Assembly: GCA_029204225.1 (NCBI GenBank)
Contig: CM055093.1
Location: 27,067,566 to 27,131,565 of the forward strand
Reading direction: 5' to 3'
From: Diphasiastrum complanatum
Taxonomy: Eukaryota > Streptophyta > Lycopodiopsida > Lycopodiales > Lycopodiaceae
Length of the DNA stretch: 64,000 bases
A program made the position numbers and the translations under genes. The notes under the pieces were generated by a model. The model did not search any database. It saw only the letters and a program-made list of their open reading frames with translations, and had not been told where the DNA came from. The first letter of the stretch is position 1. Every line of letters begins with the position of its first letter. Positions 1-15,421 of the stretch are shown here, one piece after another.

Positions 1-327
1 TATTTTTTCTCTCAGCAACTCCATTTTGCTGAGGAGTATATGAACTCTCTTTGAATACCCTCTCTCTCACAAAAGTTTTCAAACTTATTGGAAGTGTATT
101 CCCCTCCACTATCACTTCTTAAAGCTTTTAACTTGAAAGGAAACTGCTTCTCTACATAAGCTTTAAAAGTAAGAAAAACATCATAAACCATGGCTTTTGA
201 AGACAACATATAGATCCAAGAATGTATAATCATCTACAAAAGAGACAAAGCAATTGGCTCCTCCTTTGCTCTTAGTTGATGAGAAATGAACATCTGAGTG
301 TACAAGTTCAAATGGTTGCTTTGTCTT
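1..327 (-). pseudogene. Ty1/copia integrase core, fragment
   Basis: This is the DDE integrase core of a copia polyprotein, which would insert retrotransposon cDNA. Read on the minus strand, the first catalytic Asp lies in PFELVHSDVHFSS (about 310-270). The second is in LRSDSGGEYTSNKF (about 120-75). The Glu lies in NGVAERKN at the very edge of the window. At least two frameshifts, near 212 and near 25, break the frame, so it is a relic. The upstream copia parts are missing because LINE sequence begins abruptly at about 328. The downstream RT/RNase H would lie outside the window. The family assignment is secure from the motif order; the lineage is not. Confidence 0.85.
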
Positions 328-1789
<1,462 letters not shown>

Positions 1790-1790
<1 letters not shown>

Positions 1791-2660
1791 GAGGCATGCA
1801 AATTATGTTCAAGTTACTATATTCTGGCTGCAGACTTTTACCAAAAATATCAATCAATAAACCTGACCTAGCTTGGCTTACAAACAGGTCTAAAAAATTG
1901 CACTTATCATCACTAGTTGTACAATTAAATCCACAGGTTTTTTCTTCTAAAGTACGAGAGGAGTTTAAAACCTTTATTACTTCTATAAAGACATAATCAT
2001 TTGAAATCTAACTACAACGAACATGAACATCTGCATCCTTAAGTAAGTTTATCCAAAGCTCATTAATAGAAGGAAGCAACACTTTGAAGCAATTACTTAG
2101 CCACCTAGAAAGGTCAGTCAACGTAGTTTTATAGGCTGATGCAAGAAACCTAGGCCTTTTAGGAACTTTATGAAATTTCCATGCAGCACAAAGAAATGGA
2201 AGATTTCGGTAACAATTAAAGTTATAAGAATGACAAAAATCTTGATGATATTTAGATTTTTCAATATGTTAAATGAACTTATTGATACTCATAGTTATAG
2301 ATTTTAACAAGCAAGCATCTACTGAAAGAGGAGGACGAAATTTAGTGCCTTTAGAAAAGGACTCTTTCAAAAACGATGAGGGAAGGATTGATGTATCTGC
2401 AGTAACAATATGACCTAAAGAAGGATGACAAACGTCGCATAAAAGGAGTCACCACAAGAACAAGGGCTATTAAGGATAGACAACTTTTTCTTTTCTAAAA
2501 GATTCCGACCAATATCAGCATAATTAAAGGCTTTTGGTCCTATAGTTCTAACATATTTCCAAGCAACCACTTGGTGATTCAAATTTTCTTTACACAAGGA
2601 GGAAGAGCATTCACAACTTCAGGCTTTCTAAGAATAGAGCTCAAACTCATTTTGTCAAGA
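1790..2660 (-). pseudogene. Penelope-like element RT relic (N-terminal region plus RT motif)
   Basis: Reading the minus strand from 2,660 with frameshifts gives, in order: SILRKPEVVNALPP, then IGPKAFNYADIG, then PCSCGDSFY, then GHIVTADTSIL, then KGTKFRPPLS, and finally AWKFHKVPKRPRFLASAY followed by LTDLSRWL. This order of IGxKxFNY, CSC, GHxVTxD, KGxKFR and KxHKxPxxxRF is what I recognise from Penelope-like retroelement reverse transcriptases. The segment with the conserved DK and CKKFY motifs, expected between KFRPP and KFHKVP, is missing here but occurs at 4.9-5.1 kb. No GIY-YIG nuclease was found. The sequence is decayed (several stops and shifts). Identification rests on motif memory without an alignment. 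Confidence 0.62.
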
Positions 2661-4900
2661 TCAGGTGAAGAAGATCTTTACTAGAGGTAAAACATTTAGT
2701 TTTAACATTAGCTTTGGAATTTTTTAAGCGACTTAAAAGAGTCTTGACTATGTGTAGAATTGGGGCTGTAGACACACAATGTTTCAAAGGTTCAAAGATT
2801 TCATTCAACTCTTCAATCCAAGTAACCAGAGGACTGAATTTATTGTATCGGCTAGTTCTTTTCGCCCCTTTGAGGAAATTCATCAAGGGCAATGCAATTA
2901 TTGTGTAGTCCTTAATGAATCAATGAAAAAAACCAGTGAAGCCAAGAAAAGATTTGACTTCTCTGATGGTTAGGAGAATAGGCCATTCACAAACCTTCCG
3001 GACTTTATCAAGGTCAATTTCCAACCCACAGTCCGAAATAATGTGACCGAGATAAACTAGTCTTGTCTGTTGGCGTAGAGCTTCTCCTGTCTTAGTAACT
3101 TCAAGACAGTCCTGAGATGCTCCTCTAAGGTCTTCCTATAGATGAGAATATCATCCAAGTAAACTATTACGAATTTACCCAAATATGGACGAAGAAGATC
3201 GTAAGGTCGTGGGAGCATTCATCAATCCAAACGACAAGACTAGAAACTCATAATCGACATACCTTGTCCTAAACCCGGTTTTTCCAACATCCTCACTCTT
3301 ATTACAAATCTAATCATACCCTGATCTCATATTGATTTTGGTGAAGTACTTTGCACCATGTAATCGATCAACCAATTCATCCATTCGAGGTACGGGGTAT
3401 CTATTTTTAATACTTAATTTGTTCAATTTTTATAGTCTACACAAAGATAAAACTGGCACGCCCCCCAACATGGCCCATTTTTAAATATTGTTGCAACTGC
3501 CTAAAAACTTCTTCTTTTGTGCTCATCCTATAAGGGTACAATTGTATAGGCGAACTTCCGAAAAGAAGCTTTATGCCATGGTTGACACCCCAAGAGGGGG
3601 GAAGACCCTTTGGCAACTAGTTTGGGAAAACATCCTAAACTCATGCCTAAGTTTTCTAAAGGTTTCAACTTCTAGTGATTGTTCTACCCTTAGATTATTA
3701 GTCATTAGTGCAAGTTGCATGTTATACCTGTATAAATTGCATTCTTCCTGATAGGTAAATCCTTTAGCCAACATAAATAAGAATCACAATCCACCATATT
3801 CATGCATTCAACCGTTTCCAAAGCAGAAAGCATATAAGGAAAAGAAATATCCACATTTCCATTAAGTTGTATGAGTGAGCCATTATGCAAGAACGACAAA
3901 CTGAGTTACATAGTTTTTCTTTAGCGACTCATTCCTCTCATAAAACCACTCTTTACCAAGTATAACATCTAAATTCATTACAATGGAAATCTAATCTATC
4001 TTTATATCCCTTAATTTGCAAAGGAAGACGCGGACTATCCGGTCCCATACTTAGCTCTCTGCTCCCATGGCCAGCTTCACCATGTACCGATGGCCCCTTT
4101 TAAGCACAAATTGTCGCTCTTGGAGCTTCAAGAAGGTCCCTTGGTCCATCGTGAATCATTTCTTAGATCCGCTAGGTCGTGAAGTAAGTATCCTTCGACT
4201 TTTCTTTTCCTTTCTTCAAAAAATAATGGTTTCTTACCCTTTACCTCGAACTGTCCAATAGGCTCCAGTCGAGCCACTACATGAGTATCATCGTATAGCT
4301 TGGTGTAACGAACAGGCATCCTCAAGGGTAAGAGGCTAGTTCCTCCTAATCTCTAACTGAAAATCGTTGGGTAATATCAAAATTAAATGCAACTTGAATA
4401 AGGCAGGATCTATTCTAATAGCAAAATGAGAATATACCTCCTAGAAGCCCTGTAAGTATGCATCCAAGGGCCGGTTCCCCATGTGAATCGTCGCATACTA
4501 GCGATAGAATTCGAAGTCGTCCAAAAAGGGTAAGAAGGCCACCTTAAAGGCCTTGCAAAATTCCTCCCAAGTTTTGGGCACTTCCATTTTCCCTCATAGA
4601 TCCTGCCACCATGTAAATGCTCTCCCTAGCAGATACATGACAGCCATACTGATATTATTGTCATCCGTTGAATCATGCATGGAGAAGTGCGAACTCCACC
4701 AATCCAGCAATGTCATGACATCATTGGGGGATCTATCCGTCTTTTCTCCCGAAAAAAGATCAACTATGAAGAGGGGGTGATGCAAAGCTTGCCTAGTTTG
4801 CGCCAATTCCCTCCAACCTTGCTGCACCCTATTATGTTTTGCTTGCAAATCAAGAATCTGCCGTTGTAGATAACTTGAAAGAGAACAAGCGTTATATGTC
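2660..4900 (-). mobile_element. Ty3/gypsy retrotransposon relic (gag to RT/RNase H), nested
   Basis: A degraded gypsy element lies on the minus strand. Gag covers about 4,880-4,380: QILDLQAKHNRVQQGW, then LLGRAFTWWQDL and WEEFCKAFKVAFLPFLDDF. A protease end is at about 3,975-3,900 (NLDVILGKEWFYERN). The RT start follows at about 3,560-3,480 (PYRMSTKEEVFRQLQQYLKM) and 3,400-3,300 ([20 protein letters not shown], then SGYD). The RT/RNase H junction is at 2,890-2,780 (SPLVTWIEELNEIFEPLKHC, then TAPIL). Integrase was not found. Several frameshifts and stops make it inactive. It separates two Penelope-like pieces, suggesting that it inserted into that relic. No LTRs were recognised. Confidence 0.78.
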
Positions 4901-4904
4901 CCAT

Positions 4905-5330
4905 TGGAGAATGGACTTCATCCAATAACGATTCCAAATAGAATTTCTTGCAAACAAATACAAAACTGCTTAAGCGTTTATCCACATACAAAATGGCAAA
5001 ACATCTATGAAACTTACGAACCTCATTAGAAAATGAAGTATGAATATTAGATGGGACAGATGAAACTTTTTTCAAACTCAAAGTTACATAATTTACAACT
5101 TTAGGCTATTAAGGCAATTCAAAATTCTGATATTGTTATTCGTATAATGAGTACTCCGACCATTTACTAGGGCCTTTTCCAAAATTAGGAAGTTTATTCA
5201 AATTACATCTAGACAAAAAGTTAAACCTTTCTCTATGATTTGTACCATTTCTACTAGCAAAACAAACCTCTAAAGTGTTGATAAATTATAGTCAAGCAAT
5301 TGTTTAAGGCCAAGCCCTCCTGGAAGGCGA
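4905..5330 (-). pseudogene. Penelope-like RT relic, DK/CKKFY segment
   Basis: The minus strand reads FSNEVRKFHRCFAILYVDKR, then SSFVFVCKKFYLESLLDE (about 5,040-4,920). This matches the conserved DK...vCKxxY block of Penelope-like reverse transcriptases. Upstream, about 5,250-5,150, is CNLNKLPNFGKGPSKWSEY. The segment lies upstream of the N-terminal block found at 2.3-2.65 kb, so the order is permuted relative to an intact element. Either two copies or a rearrangement is implied. It carries stop codons. Confidence 0.5.
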
Positions 5331-7276
5331 AGGCTATTGGAGGTCAAAATTAGTGTTGACCACACCCCTTGTTTGTTTAACAGGGCTATTGCAAAGCGGT
5401 GAGGTCCCTAAATAGGTCCACCTATTACACTCGAAATATCACTGACAATAGCATGCGATCAAGTGCCCACGACTTCTTGAAGTAACACTACTTGACTCCC
5501 TCACACTGAAAGTCTTTCACTAAACTAACAAAAAGCCCTTGATCCTAAAAGGACCCAAAGAAAGGAAACTTCATGTAAGTATGGTTCAGATTCTAACATG
5601 GTGAGACAAAGTTAATTGGACCATGAGAGAGTCAATCACATGAAATTTCTTCGGAAAAGGTTTTATAGAATTTGCGTAAATGACTCTTGTAAATTACAAG
5701 AACCACCAAAGAGCCAAATGTACAAAATTCTTTACAAGAGGCAAGAAATAACATAAAGCTTACTTTGTTACTTTGATACCATCAAGAACAAGAACCTAAA
5801 CCTGAAGATTAAGGAATATTTATCTAATGAAGCGCAACCAAGAAAAACTTGACTACAACTATACATGAAAGAATTTTATTTCATTTTATTTTTATTTTTA
5901 CCATTAAAGGAGTAACCAATGTTGAGAGTAGAAAAGAAAGGAAGTAGAGCATCAATTACCCAGGAAAAAACAATCTACAAATTAGACTTTGAATATGAAA
6001 AGTTGATACTTAGAAGAGAACCAAAAAAATGATGAAGGCACAACGCAACTTCTTAATAGGCAATAAATCACAAACTCCACCAAACTTTAAAAACTTTTTG
6101 ACACTAGAACTAGGTAGAGGAAAGGAGAATATCTGGGTGAACCAAAAGCAAGTGATTAACCTAATAAGCAATAGATTATTATGAACAACAAGAAACTTAC
6201 CAAAAGGACATTGAGTAAGAGATGTTAGTTTTGGTTAGTAAAATATCATATTAGTTGTCAGGGCATGTGCACCCTCTCAAAATATGTAAATAAAAACATA
6301 CAGCTAGCCACTACTATGTCTGCTAAAGTGACAAAAAATATCTATTTGTGAAATTGGAATATTTTTTTTTTCACAAATTTATATAGAGAAGTTAATGATG
6401 TCATAAGGTAAAGCTTAGAAACAATATACAAGCAACTCATAAAATCAAAGGATCTAAGTCAAAACAAAAATATAAAATTAAACTAACATAAAATCTTAGC
6501 CAAACAGCATTGCTTATATCCATCAGTACCCAAGCATAGGTTACTAACTAGTAACTGGGTTTCGAAAGAATCCGGACTAAGAAATTCTCTTGGGTAGACC
6601 CAGTGCTGACTAAGAAGCAAAAGACAATCAATAACAAGAAAGAAATAATAATAATAACGATAATAATTCAAAAGAAATGAAATTTTAGATTTAAATTAAA
6701 CAATATATATAAAGAAAATAAAATAAAATAAATAAATAACAAGGACCATAATATGTAGACGAGTTACCGAGAAAAAGACAAAATATAAAATAATTTTGTT
6801 GAGAAAGCATTAAGCTGATAGTATAGGCACTGAAGTATTTGCAAACTGAAATATCTCACCCAATAGATTTCATCGTCTTTAGGTGTCAAAAACTCTAAGT
6901 TCACATCAAATTATTGTGTTTGCGACCTCTTTGCTTCTAAAAACCATTTGTTCATTCCAGGTTCAAATTTGAGCTGCATAACTTGCTTTTCTCAAATTTT
7001 TACAAGCTGAAAAATTTCAGCACACATTTCCTATCATTTGTAGGGCCTCAAAGACAGTAAATGCTCTTCAAGTTTGCTTCACAATGTGATCATAGCTAGG
7101 ACTTATTTGGATTTATTCGCACCTAAAATGGCATGATTTATTACCTCTTGGTTCTAAAATTCTTGTAGAAAAATTAGGATACATTTCTGCTCAGCTTTGA
7201 CCATCAAATTCAAAGTACTTATTAAAGACTTCAGATACTCTTGAAGTGTCTTCCACAATCACCTAAAAAAGCAGAT
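5331..7276. other. AT-rich stretch without a recognised gene
   Basis: No open frame of convincing composition, no splice-flanked exon and no transposon motif was recognised on either strand. The stretch is AT-rich with homopolymer runs. Confidence 0.6.
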
Positions 7277-7722
7277 GACTCCCTAATTCCAACTAGTGAA
7301 GACTTGAAGAAAATGACCATTTGTGGCATGTTCAACACTTTAGATTGATTTCAGCAGTTCATACCTATACCCCAACTCTAGAAGTGAGCACCACCATCTG
7401 CTCTAGGATGGAATGCATTGTTGTATGATAGAATCTAATGTCTTGAAACCCTAGGGCCCACTTCCTCGAGCCCAATAAGTGCTCTAATACAAGGGTAGGA
7501 CTCCCTAATTCCAACTAGTGAAGACTTGAAGAAAATGACCATTTGTGGCATGTTCAACACTTTAGATTGAATTTCAGCAGTTCATACCTATATCCCAACT
7601 CTAGAAGTGAGCACCACCATCTGCTATAGGATGGAATGCATTGTTGTATGATAGAATCTAATGTCTTGAAACCCTAGGGCCCACTTCCTCGAGCCCAATA
7701 AGTGCTCTAATACAAGGGTAGG
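7277..7722. repeat. 222-bp tandem duplication
   Basis: The unit starting GACTCCCTAATTCCAACTAG at 7,277 is repeated at 7,499. The two copies are almost identical through CTCTAATACAAGGGTAGGA, with a few substitutions such as ACCCC/ATCCC and CTCTAGG/CTATAGG. It is a recent local duplication with no coding capacity. Confidence 0.95.
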
Positions 7723-7742
7723 AGCAAAATCTAGTAATAAGA

Positions 7743-7880
7743 GATATATATATATCTAAGGAAGCGGGACCTGAACGCGCGTCCGCGTCCGGGGTCGAAC
7801 GCGTCCGGGGGTCAGACACCGGACGCGGATGCGGGCATTCCGGCCCGGACCCTCATGTCTGAGATATATATATATATATA
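7743..7880. mobile_element. TA-flanked GC-rich hairpin insertion
   Basis: About 95 bp of very GC-rich, CpG-rich sequence sits between two (TA)n tracts (7,743-7,755 and 7,862-7,880). It contains inverted copies GTCCGCGTCCGG and CCGGACGCGGAT and a repeated GCGTCCGGGG. The composition contrasts sharply with its surroundings. It is best read as a small foldback element within a TA microsatellite. Confidence 0.5.
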
Positions 7881-8126
7881 TCATAGTGTCCCCTAGTACC
7901 GTTGTTATGGTACCGCCGATACCATAACAGTGGTACCACCGGTACGGTACCGCCCTGGGATCCGCGATACCAGGGCGGCACCATAATATATATAAAAAAT
8001 AAAAATAAAAATTTCCCGTGTTATTTTCGCAAAAAAAAAAAAGTTTTTTTTTTTTTTGGTACCGCCGACCGATATGGTACCGCGGTACCATATATGGTCC
8101 CGCAGTACCTGGTACCGCGGGACCTA

Positions 8127-8159
<33 letters not shown>
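7881..8159. mobile_element. GGTACC-rich foldback element flanked by (AT)n
   Basis: It is bounded by AT repeats with ATCATAG on the left and CTATGAT on the right, which are inverted. Inside are at least eight GGTACC or GGTACCGC words arranged as nested palindromes, for example ACCGCGGTACC and GCGGTACCATA. Poly-A and poly-T runs lie in the centre (8,029-8,057). The same terminal words and GGTACC motifs recur at 19,800-20,620, so this is a repeat family of probably non-autonomous, MITE-like elements that sit in (TA)n tracts, as described for rice Micron elements. Confidence 0.6.
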
Positions 8160-10975
<2,816 letters not shown>

Positions 10976-11024
10976 ATCATATAGCAAGTGATGCAGACCA
11001 CAACGGCTACATACGGTCTCTCGC

Positions 11025-11070
<46 letters not shown>

Positions 11071-12421
11071 AAATTTATGGCAAGGAATTCTTTATTGATA
11101 CTAATATTTGTTCCATGTTGCACGTGCAGGCTACACCATTTTTAGGACTAGAGTCTGGAACACAATCGCATGTGTTGGAGCTTTTGTCCAACAATATTGC
11201 ACACTCACAACCTGATGACCCATTTATTGGTACTGTTTTATGAGAAAGTATTTCATTAATCTATGTTTTCCTCTAAAAAGAAAACCAACTGAAAGATAGA
11301 TCGTGGGGAGAAACAGCTCTCTTCCTTGCCTACGACAGATCCATCTTTCAGTTGGTTGTCCACGATCCATTGAATAGCCAGGGGGAACGGCTACATGAAT
11401 ACCAGATCACGCAGCTCCGAGCGCAATAAGCTCGAATAATGTGGAAAACTGTTGGGATTCATCTACATGGGAGCAGGCAAAGGTCCATACGGATAGCGCT
11501 GAGAGGGAGAGTGGGGAGTTTTCAACTGATCGCTCTGTGGACTGGGTGTTCAAGCCCTCAAGGTAAGACATGGATTGTGTTATGTTTTTTCCTGGGCGTG
11601 GGAGGGAAGTTGAAAGAAGACTGCGCAGTAGTGTCTGCAATTTTCCTTCTTGTACTCTAGAGGCTTCAGGTGCTGGAGAAGACCTGGCATGAACCACGAA
11701 TTAGATCAGTCCTTGTGCTGGGAAATAGTTTTATAGAAAATGACGAAACTGAGTCAAGCAATAGCAGAAGAGAGCTTGATAAAAAAACCCTCTAAAGTTG
11801 AGGGTGGTCAAGAGCAGAGGAGCTTGGCATCATTGGAGCTAGGAAGTTGTTCTCCTTTGGATGCAACCATGGCGTGTTCTGTGGCATTGAGAAGAGGGAT
11901 CCCGGAGAAGCCTAGCCTGACTCGATTGGTGAAGATCATGCATCCATTATTTCACACATGATTTCGATATTGCTTTTTGATCAGGAGAGCTCCTTCACAT
12001 CTGGCTTGATCCAGCACTTTGGCTTCAATCACCCAGAACGACCTATCCCTCGATCAACACTATTCGCTAAATTTTCATCTTCAAACAAAACCACAATAAT
12101 TTATCCTGGATCAAAACTCTTCACAAAGTAGACGAAGATATACTGACCCGCTATTCTTAACCAAAAAGCAAGACCAAAAAATCTGACTTCAGCTGTTGTT
12201 GATCCAACAAAAAGTGGCTTGAAAATCTTCAACTGTAGGGCGAATCTAAATGGGAACAAAACTGTAGAGGCAGAGAGGAGGCAAGCAAGGGAATGGAAAG
12301 GCAGGAAGGAGGAGCTATGGCGTCATCGTTGCGATGGAAGGAGGTGCTTATACAACTGTTATAAAATAGAAGGTAAATAAAGTAGCTCTCCAGGAGAGTA
12401 GGAGAGCATACGTGACCAGAA

Positions 12422-12422
<1 letters not shown>
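10976..12422. other. Mostly unassigned sequence with (CT)n and one exon-like segment
   Basis: A (CT)n tract lies at about 11,018-11,066. A segment at 11,128-11,229 looks exon-like. It follows a pyrimidine-containing stretch ending GCACGTGCAG, has an open frame reading PFLGLESGTQSHVLELLSNN, and ends at a possible GT donor. I cannot name a family, and no flanking exons were found. The rest of the interval shows only short, unconvincing frames. Confidence 0.35.
11281..11346 (+). other. Short inverted repeat / predicted hairpin
   Basis: AACCAACTGAAAGATAGATC pairs with GATCCATCTTTCAGTTGGTT about 30 bases downstream. That is a 20-bp stem with one mismatch and a loop of about 27 bases. It could be a small foldback or a hairpin RNA; the stem is short for a plant miRNA precursor. 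Confidence 0.4.
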
Positions 12423-12505
<83 letters not shown>

Positions 12506-12691
12506 AATGAGAATGAGAGGGAAATGAAATTTGAAATTTAAATGCATGGGGAGGAGTGCCATGCATGTCTTTTCCCATACATGCATCCTCCTCCCCATCC
12601 TTTTAGTTGAGAAAAGTCTATGCATGAGTGAGGGGAAGAGGATGTATGGGTGCACCCATACACATGCGCACCAATAGTTTTATATATAGAT

Positions 12692-12756
<65 letters not shown>

Positions 12757-12758
12757 AA
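12423..12758. repeat. (GA)n and (TA)n/(GA)n microsatellites
   Basis: A (GA)n tract covers 12,423-12,501. A (TA)n tract at about 12,688-12,731 runs into (GA)n to about 12,758. The sequence between them is non-coding. Confidence 0.95.
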
Positions 12759-13633
12759 GCTAAAAGATGAAGCTTTAGAAGTTGAATTAATCAAGTGTCT
12801 AAGAGAACAATAGCTTGGAGAGTTCTTTCCAAGGTGAAACCCTGCAATCTACTAAAATTTGCAGGAGTCCTTGTCTGTGTCAACTGGAACCCTAATTTGT
12901 CCGAACTGAATGGCATGTTCCATCTCTTGATTTTTCAAGGCTAACCTGACAAGGCCCTCCTTTCCATCTGCAGCCCTACTTAATAGGACTTGAAAGTGAT
13001 GGTGGGTCCTAAAGGAGGCCCAGATAGCACTATTAGGGCCCAAATGATATCAAAATGTTGCAGGTCTAGTTTAGGGTCTTCAGTCTTTGTAATGCTCAGG
13101 ATTCTACTTGAAGATCATCTCTTGAAAACACATCATCAGGGTAGGTTTTTTCATATTGTTCTTAATAAAGTTACATAATGAAGTTTCCTTATTGTATTGG
13201 CTCATGATCAAACGCAATCTACTCAACTGAATGGCGACCTGAGATCAGGTCATGGCGTAGCGTGGCATGACATCAATTGCAGTTTTGAAATACTCAGAAA
13301 GTCAAGCCCCAAGTTGGGCATGCACAATAGGAGGAAGACAAACAGTGGTAAGGCTGTAGTTTGGCCGTTATTGACCTCAGGGGACTTTCCTTGTCGATGG
13401 ATAGCTTAGCTGTACAGCTCAATGCAGCTTTCTCTTATGGCTACACAAATCTAGTCTCTTTCTTACCACAGATAAATATAACAGAAGAAAAGCTACATAG
13501 GCTTGAATAGAGCAAAATAGGTCAAATTTCTTCTTTTCAAAGAAAGAAAGAGAGACCAATGACAATTCAGACTCCAGAGGCTTCATTTATTTCATAAAAA
13601 CACCAATTGGACATGTGGGAGAAAAAATGGTCT
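12759..13633. other. No recognised gene
   Basis: This lies just downstream of the RRM exons on the minus strand. I looked for the expected third exon (the RIQYAK-like stretch after FYDKP) and did not find it. Only short frames are present. Confidence 0.55.
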
Positions 13634-13639
13634 GCTTAC

Positions 13640-14734
13640 AATAGGTTTGTCATAAAATGGAAAGCCCTGCATCTGCCGCAAAGCATTGGTGGCAGCAGTT
13701 ACTTCGTCAAAAACAACCCAGGCTTGCCCTCTCAACTTCATTGTCTTGCTAGCAACAACGTCAACGATCTTTCCAAATTGGGAAAAGAGACCATAGAGGG
13801 ATTTTTTTAGCTCTGTTCATACACCCAGAGAAGGTTATAAGTACAGTAAAGATCTTGTTGATCTTGCAGGAAGTGACTATTTAACTCATGAAAATGTAAA
13901 AAAAGTTTTGAAGAAATAATCAACATAAGGAGACCACAGTTCGTACGTCTTTTCTCGTGCCATTATGAATACATGACACAAATCAAACCAGACGAGGCAG
14001 CTATGCTATCTATTGAAACTGGCTACATCAACAAAAATTTATCAGAATCAGAGATGCTTAGATTTGACAGGCTCATATGTAGCTATACGGTGCAGCAAAT
14101 GCCTAAAGATTAGAAAGCGGTGAAAAGGCCGTAGTTAATCGACTGTAACACTCTTGAAGCACGGAAGCATCCAGTAATGAGATCATAAATCAGCTGCCAG
14201 TTAAGTTCTTGAATGCATTAAAGCGACATTTCAAACGTGCTTATTTGGTCCAAAATGTCAAACACTACCAGAAACAAAACATTTTCATGACCCCCATTCC
14301 TACCAAACTTAAAACCTAACAAAAAACACAAGAGTGCGCATGTGTGCGAGTCAACATTCAAGAAATGCATCTCTAAGACTAAGCTTCTGAATGATGTGAG
14401 CTAAGAGGTTCATCATCGTCAATGTGAGACAACCAGCAAGTGACGGCATCACATACAAATAAATGATGACTGATCTAAACGATTTGCATGTCTAAACTTA
14501 ACCTTCAAAATGATGCAAGCTAAAAGGTCCATCATCGTCAATGTGAAGCAAGCTGCAAGTGATGGCTTCATATACGTGTAAACGATGACTGATTCCGAAC
14601 GATTTACCAAACTGACGAAATCCATTTGAAAAAGCAACATGAGAATGAAATTTGTAAGTACCATCCTTCTTGATCTTTTCATTCAGATTATTGACGTAGA
14701 TTGTTTGGCTGGGGGGAATGTCAGCGAGCATCAT
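13640..14734 (-). pseudogene. U1A/U2B''-type snRNP RRM protein, first two exons only
   Basis: This encodes the first RNA-recognition motif of a spliceosomal U1A/U2B'' protein, which binds an snRNA stem-loop in the nucleus. Exon 1 (14,734-14,662) reads MMLADIPPSQTIYVNNLNEK, then IKKD, and includes RNP2 (IYVNNL). It ends at a GT donor (GTACTTAC). Exon 2 (13,812-13,640) starts after an AG and joins in frame: [20 protein letters not shown], then [10 protein letters not shown] (RNP1) and [15 protein letters not shown], ending at GTAAGC. Intron 1 is about 849 bp. Both exons lack stops or shifts and both splice junctions keep frame. The rest of the protein (linker, second RRM) is not found downstream to about 12.8 kb. 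It is therefore a truncated gene, a captured gene fragment, or a gene with very distant exons. Start: ATG-ATG at 14,734/14,731; known family members start ML(T)ADIPP. Confidence 0.85.
14394..14605. repeat. Tandem ~115-bp repeat inside the RRM gene intron
   Basis: Two imperfect copies share the core TTCATCATCGTCAATGTGA and AACGATGACTGAT. They start near 14,394 and 14,510 and lie within intron 1 of the U1A/U2B''-like gene. Confidence 0.75.
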
Positions 14735-15058
14735 CTTTCTCTGCTCCGCTCTGCTCTAGCGTCTCGTCAAGTATTATTATGAAGGCAAAGGGGTTGCTCG
14801 TTTCGTTACAAAGCTACTATAGCTCATGAAAACTTGATCGTTGCCTAAAAAAGGTTCAAGTGGGTGAAAGAAACCTTACTATATTCATGTATTCACACAT
14901 TGGGGGGTTTAGGGTTCTTATAACACCCATTGGCACAAGGGACCCGAGACCATTGGAGCTTTAGAGCGGTCCTATTCTAGAGAGAGAGTGTTTTGGAGGA
15001 ACTACTCAAAATCGGCATGCTTGACTTAACCGCAGAGAAGACAACCTATTGTATGATT

Positions 15059-15421
15059 GTTGGAGGCAAAATGGGCTTTGGATGGCTCACAGAGAAACGA
15101 GAGATATGATTCTCCTTTGCACCACATTAAATCCCAATCAAAACAATGTTGTTTTTTTTGTGTGTGGTGACAATTTTGTACTCCAGCAAGCAATATAGAA
15201 AGAATATACAAATTCTACAGAATACACACTCACCCTCTACTCTATCTCTCTCTATAACGCTCTACACAGAATATGGATTATATAAAGACTATGTAGACTC
15301 GAGCATGTACAAGATTACATCTGACATATATCCTACCACATTCTATACAAATAACAAACCTAGATATAATACATATATAAATACACTCTGTTACGGCATT
15401 TTCCACTCATGGTATTAAAGC
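15059..15421 (+). mobile_element. Probable copia-type LTR with primer-binding site
   Basis: A candidate LTR of about 351 bp starts TGTTGGAGGC (15,059) and ends CCACTCA (15,409). TGGTATTAAAGC follows immediately, close to the initiator-tRNA-Met primer-binding site TGGTATCAGAGC of copia elements. No partner LTR or pol was found downstream within a few kb, so it is a solo LTR or the stump of a deleted element. Confidence 0.5.
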
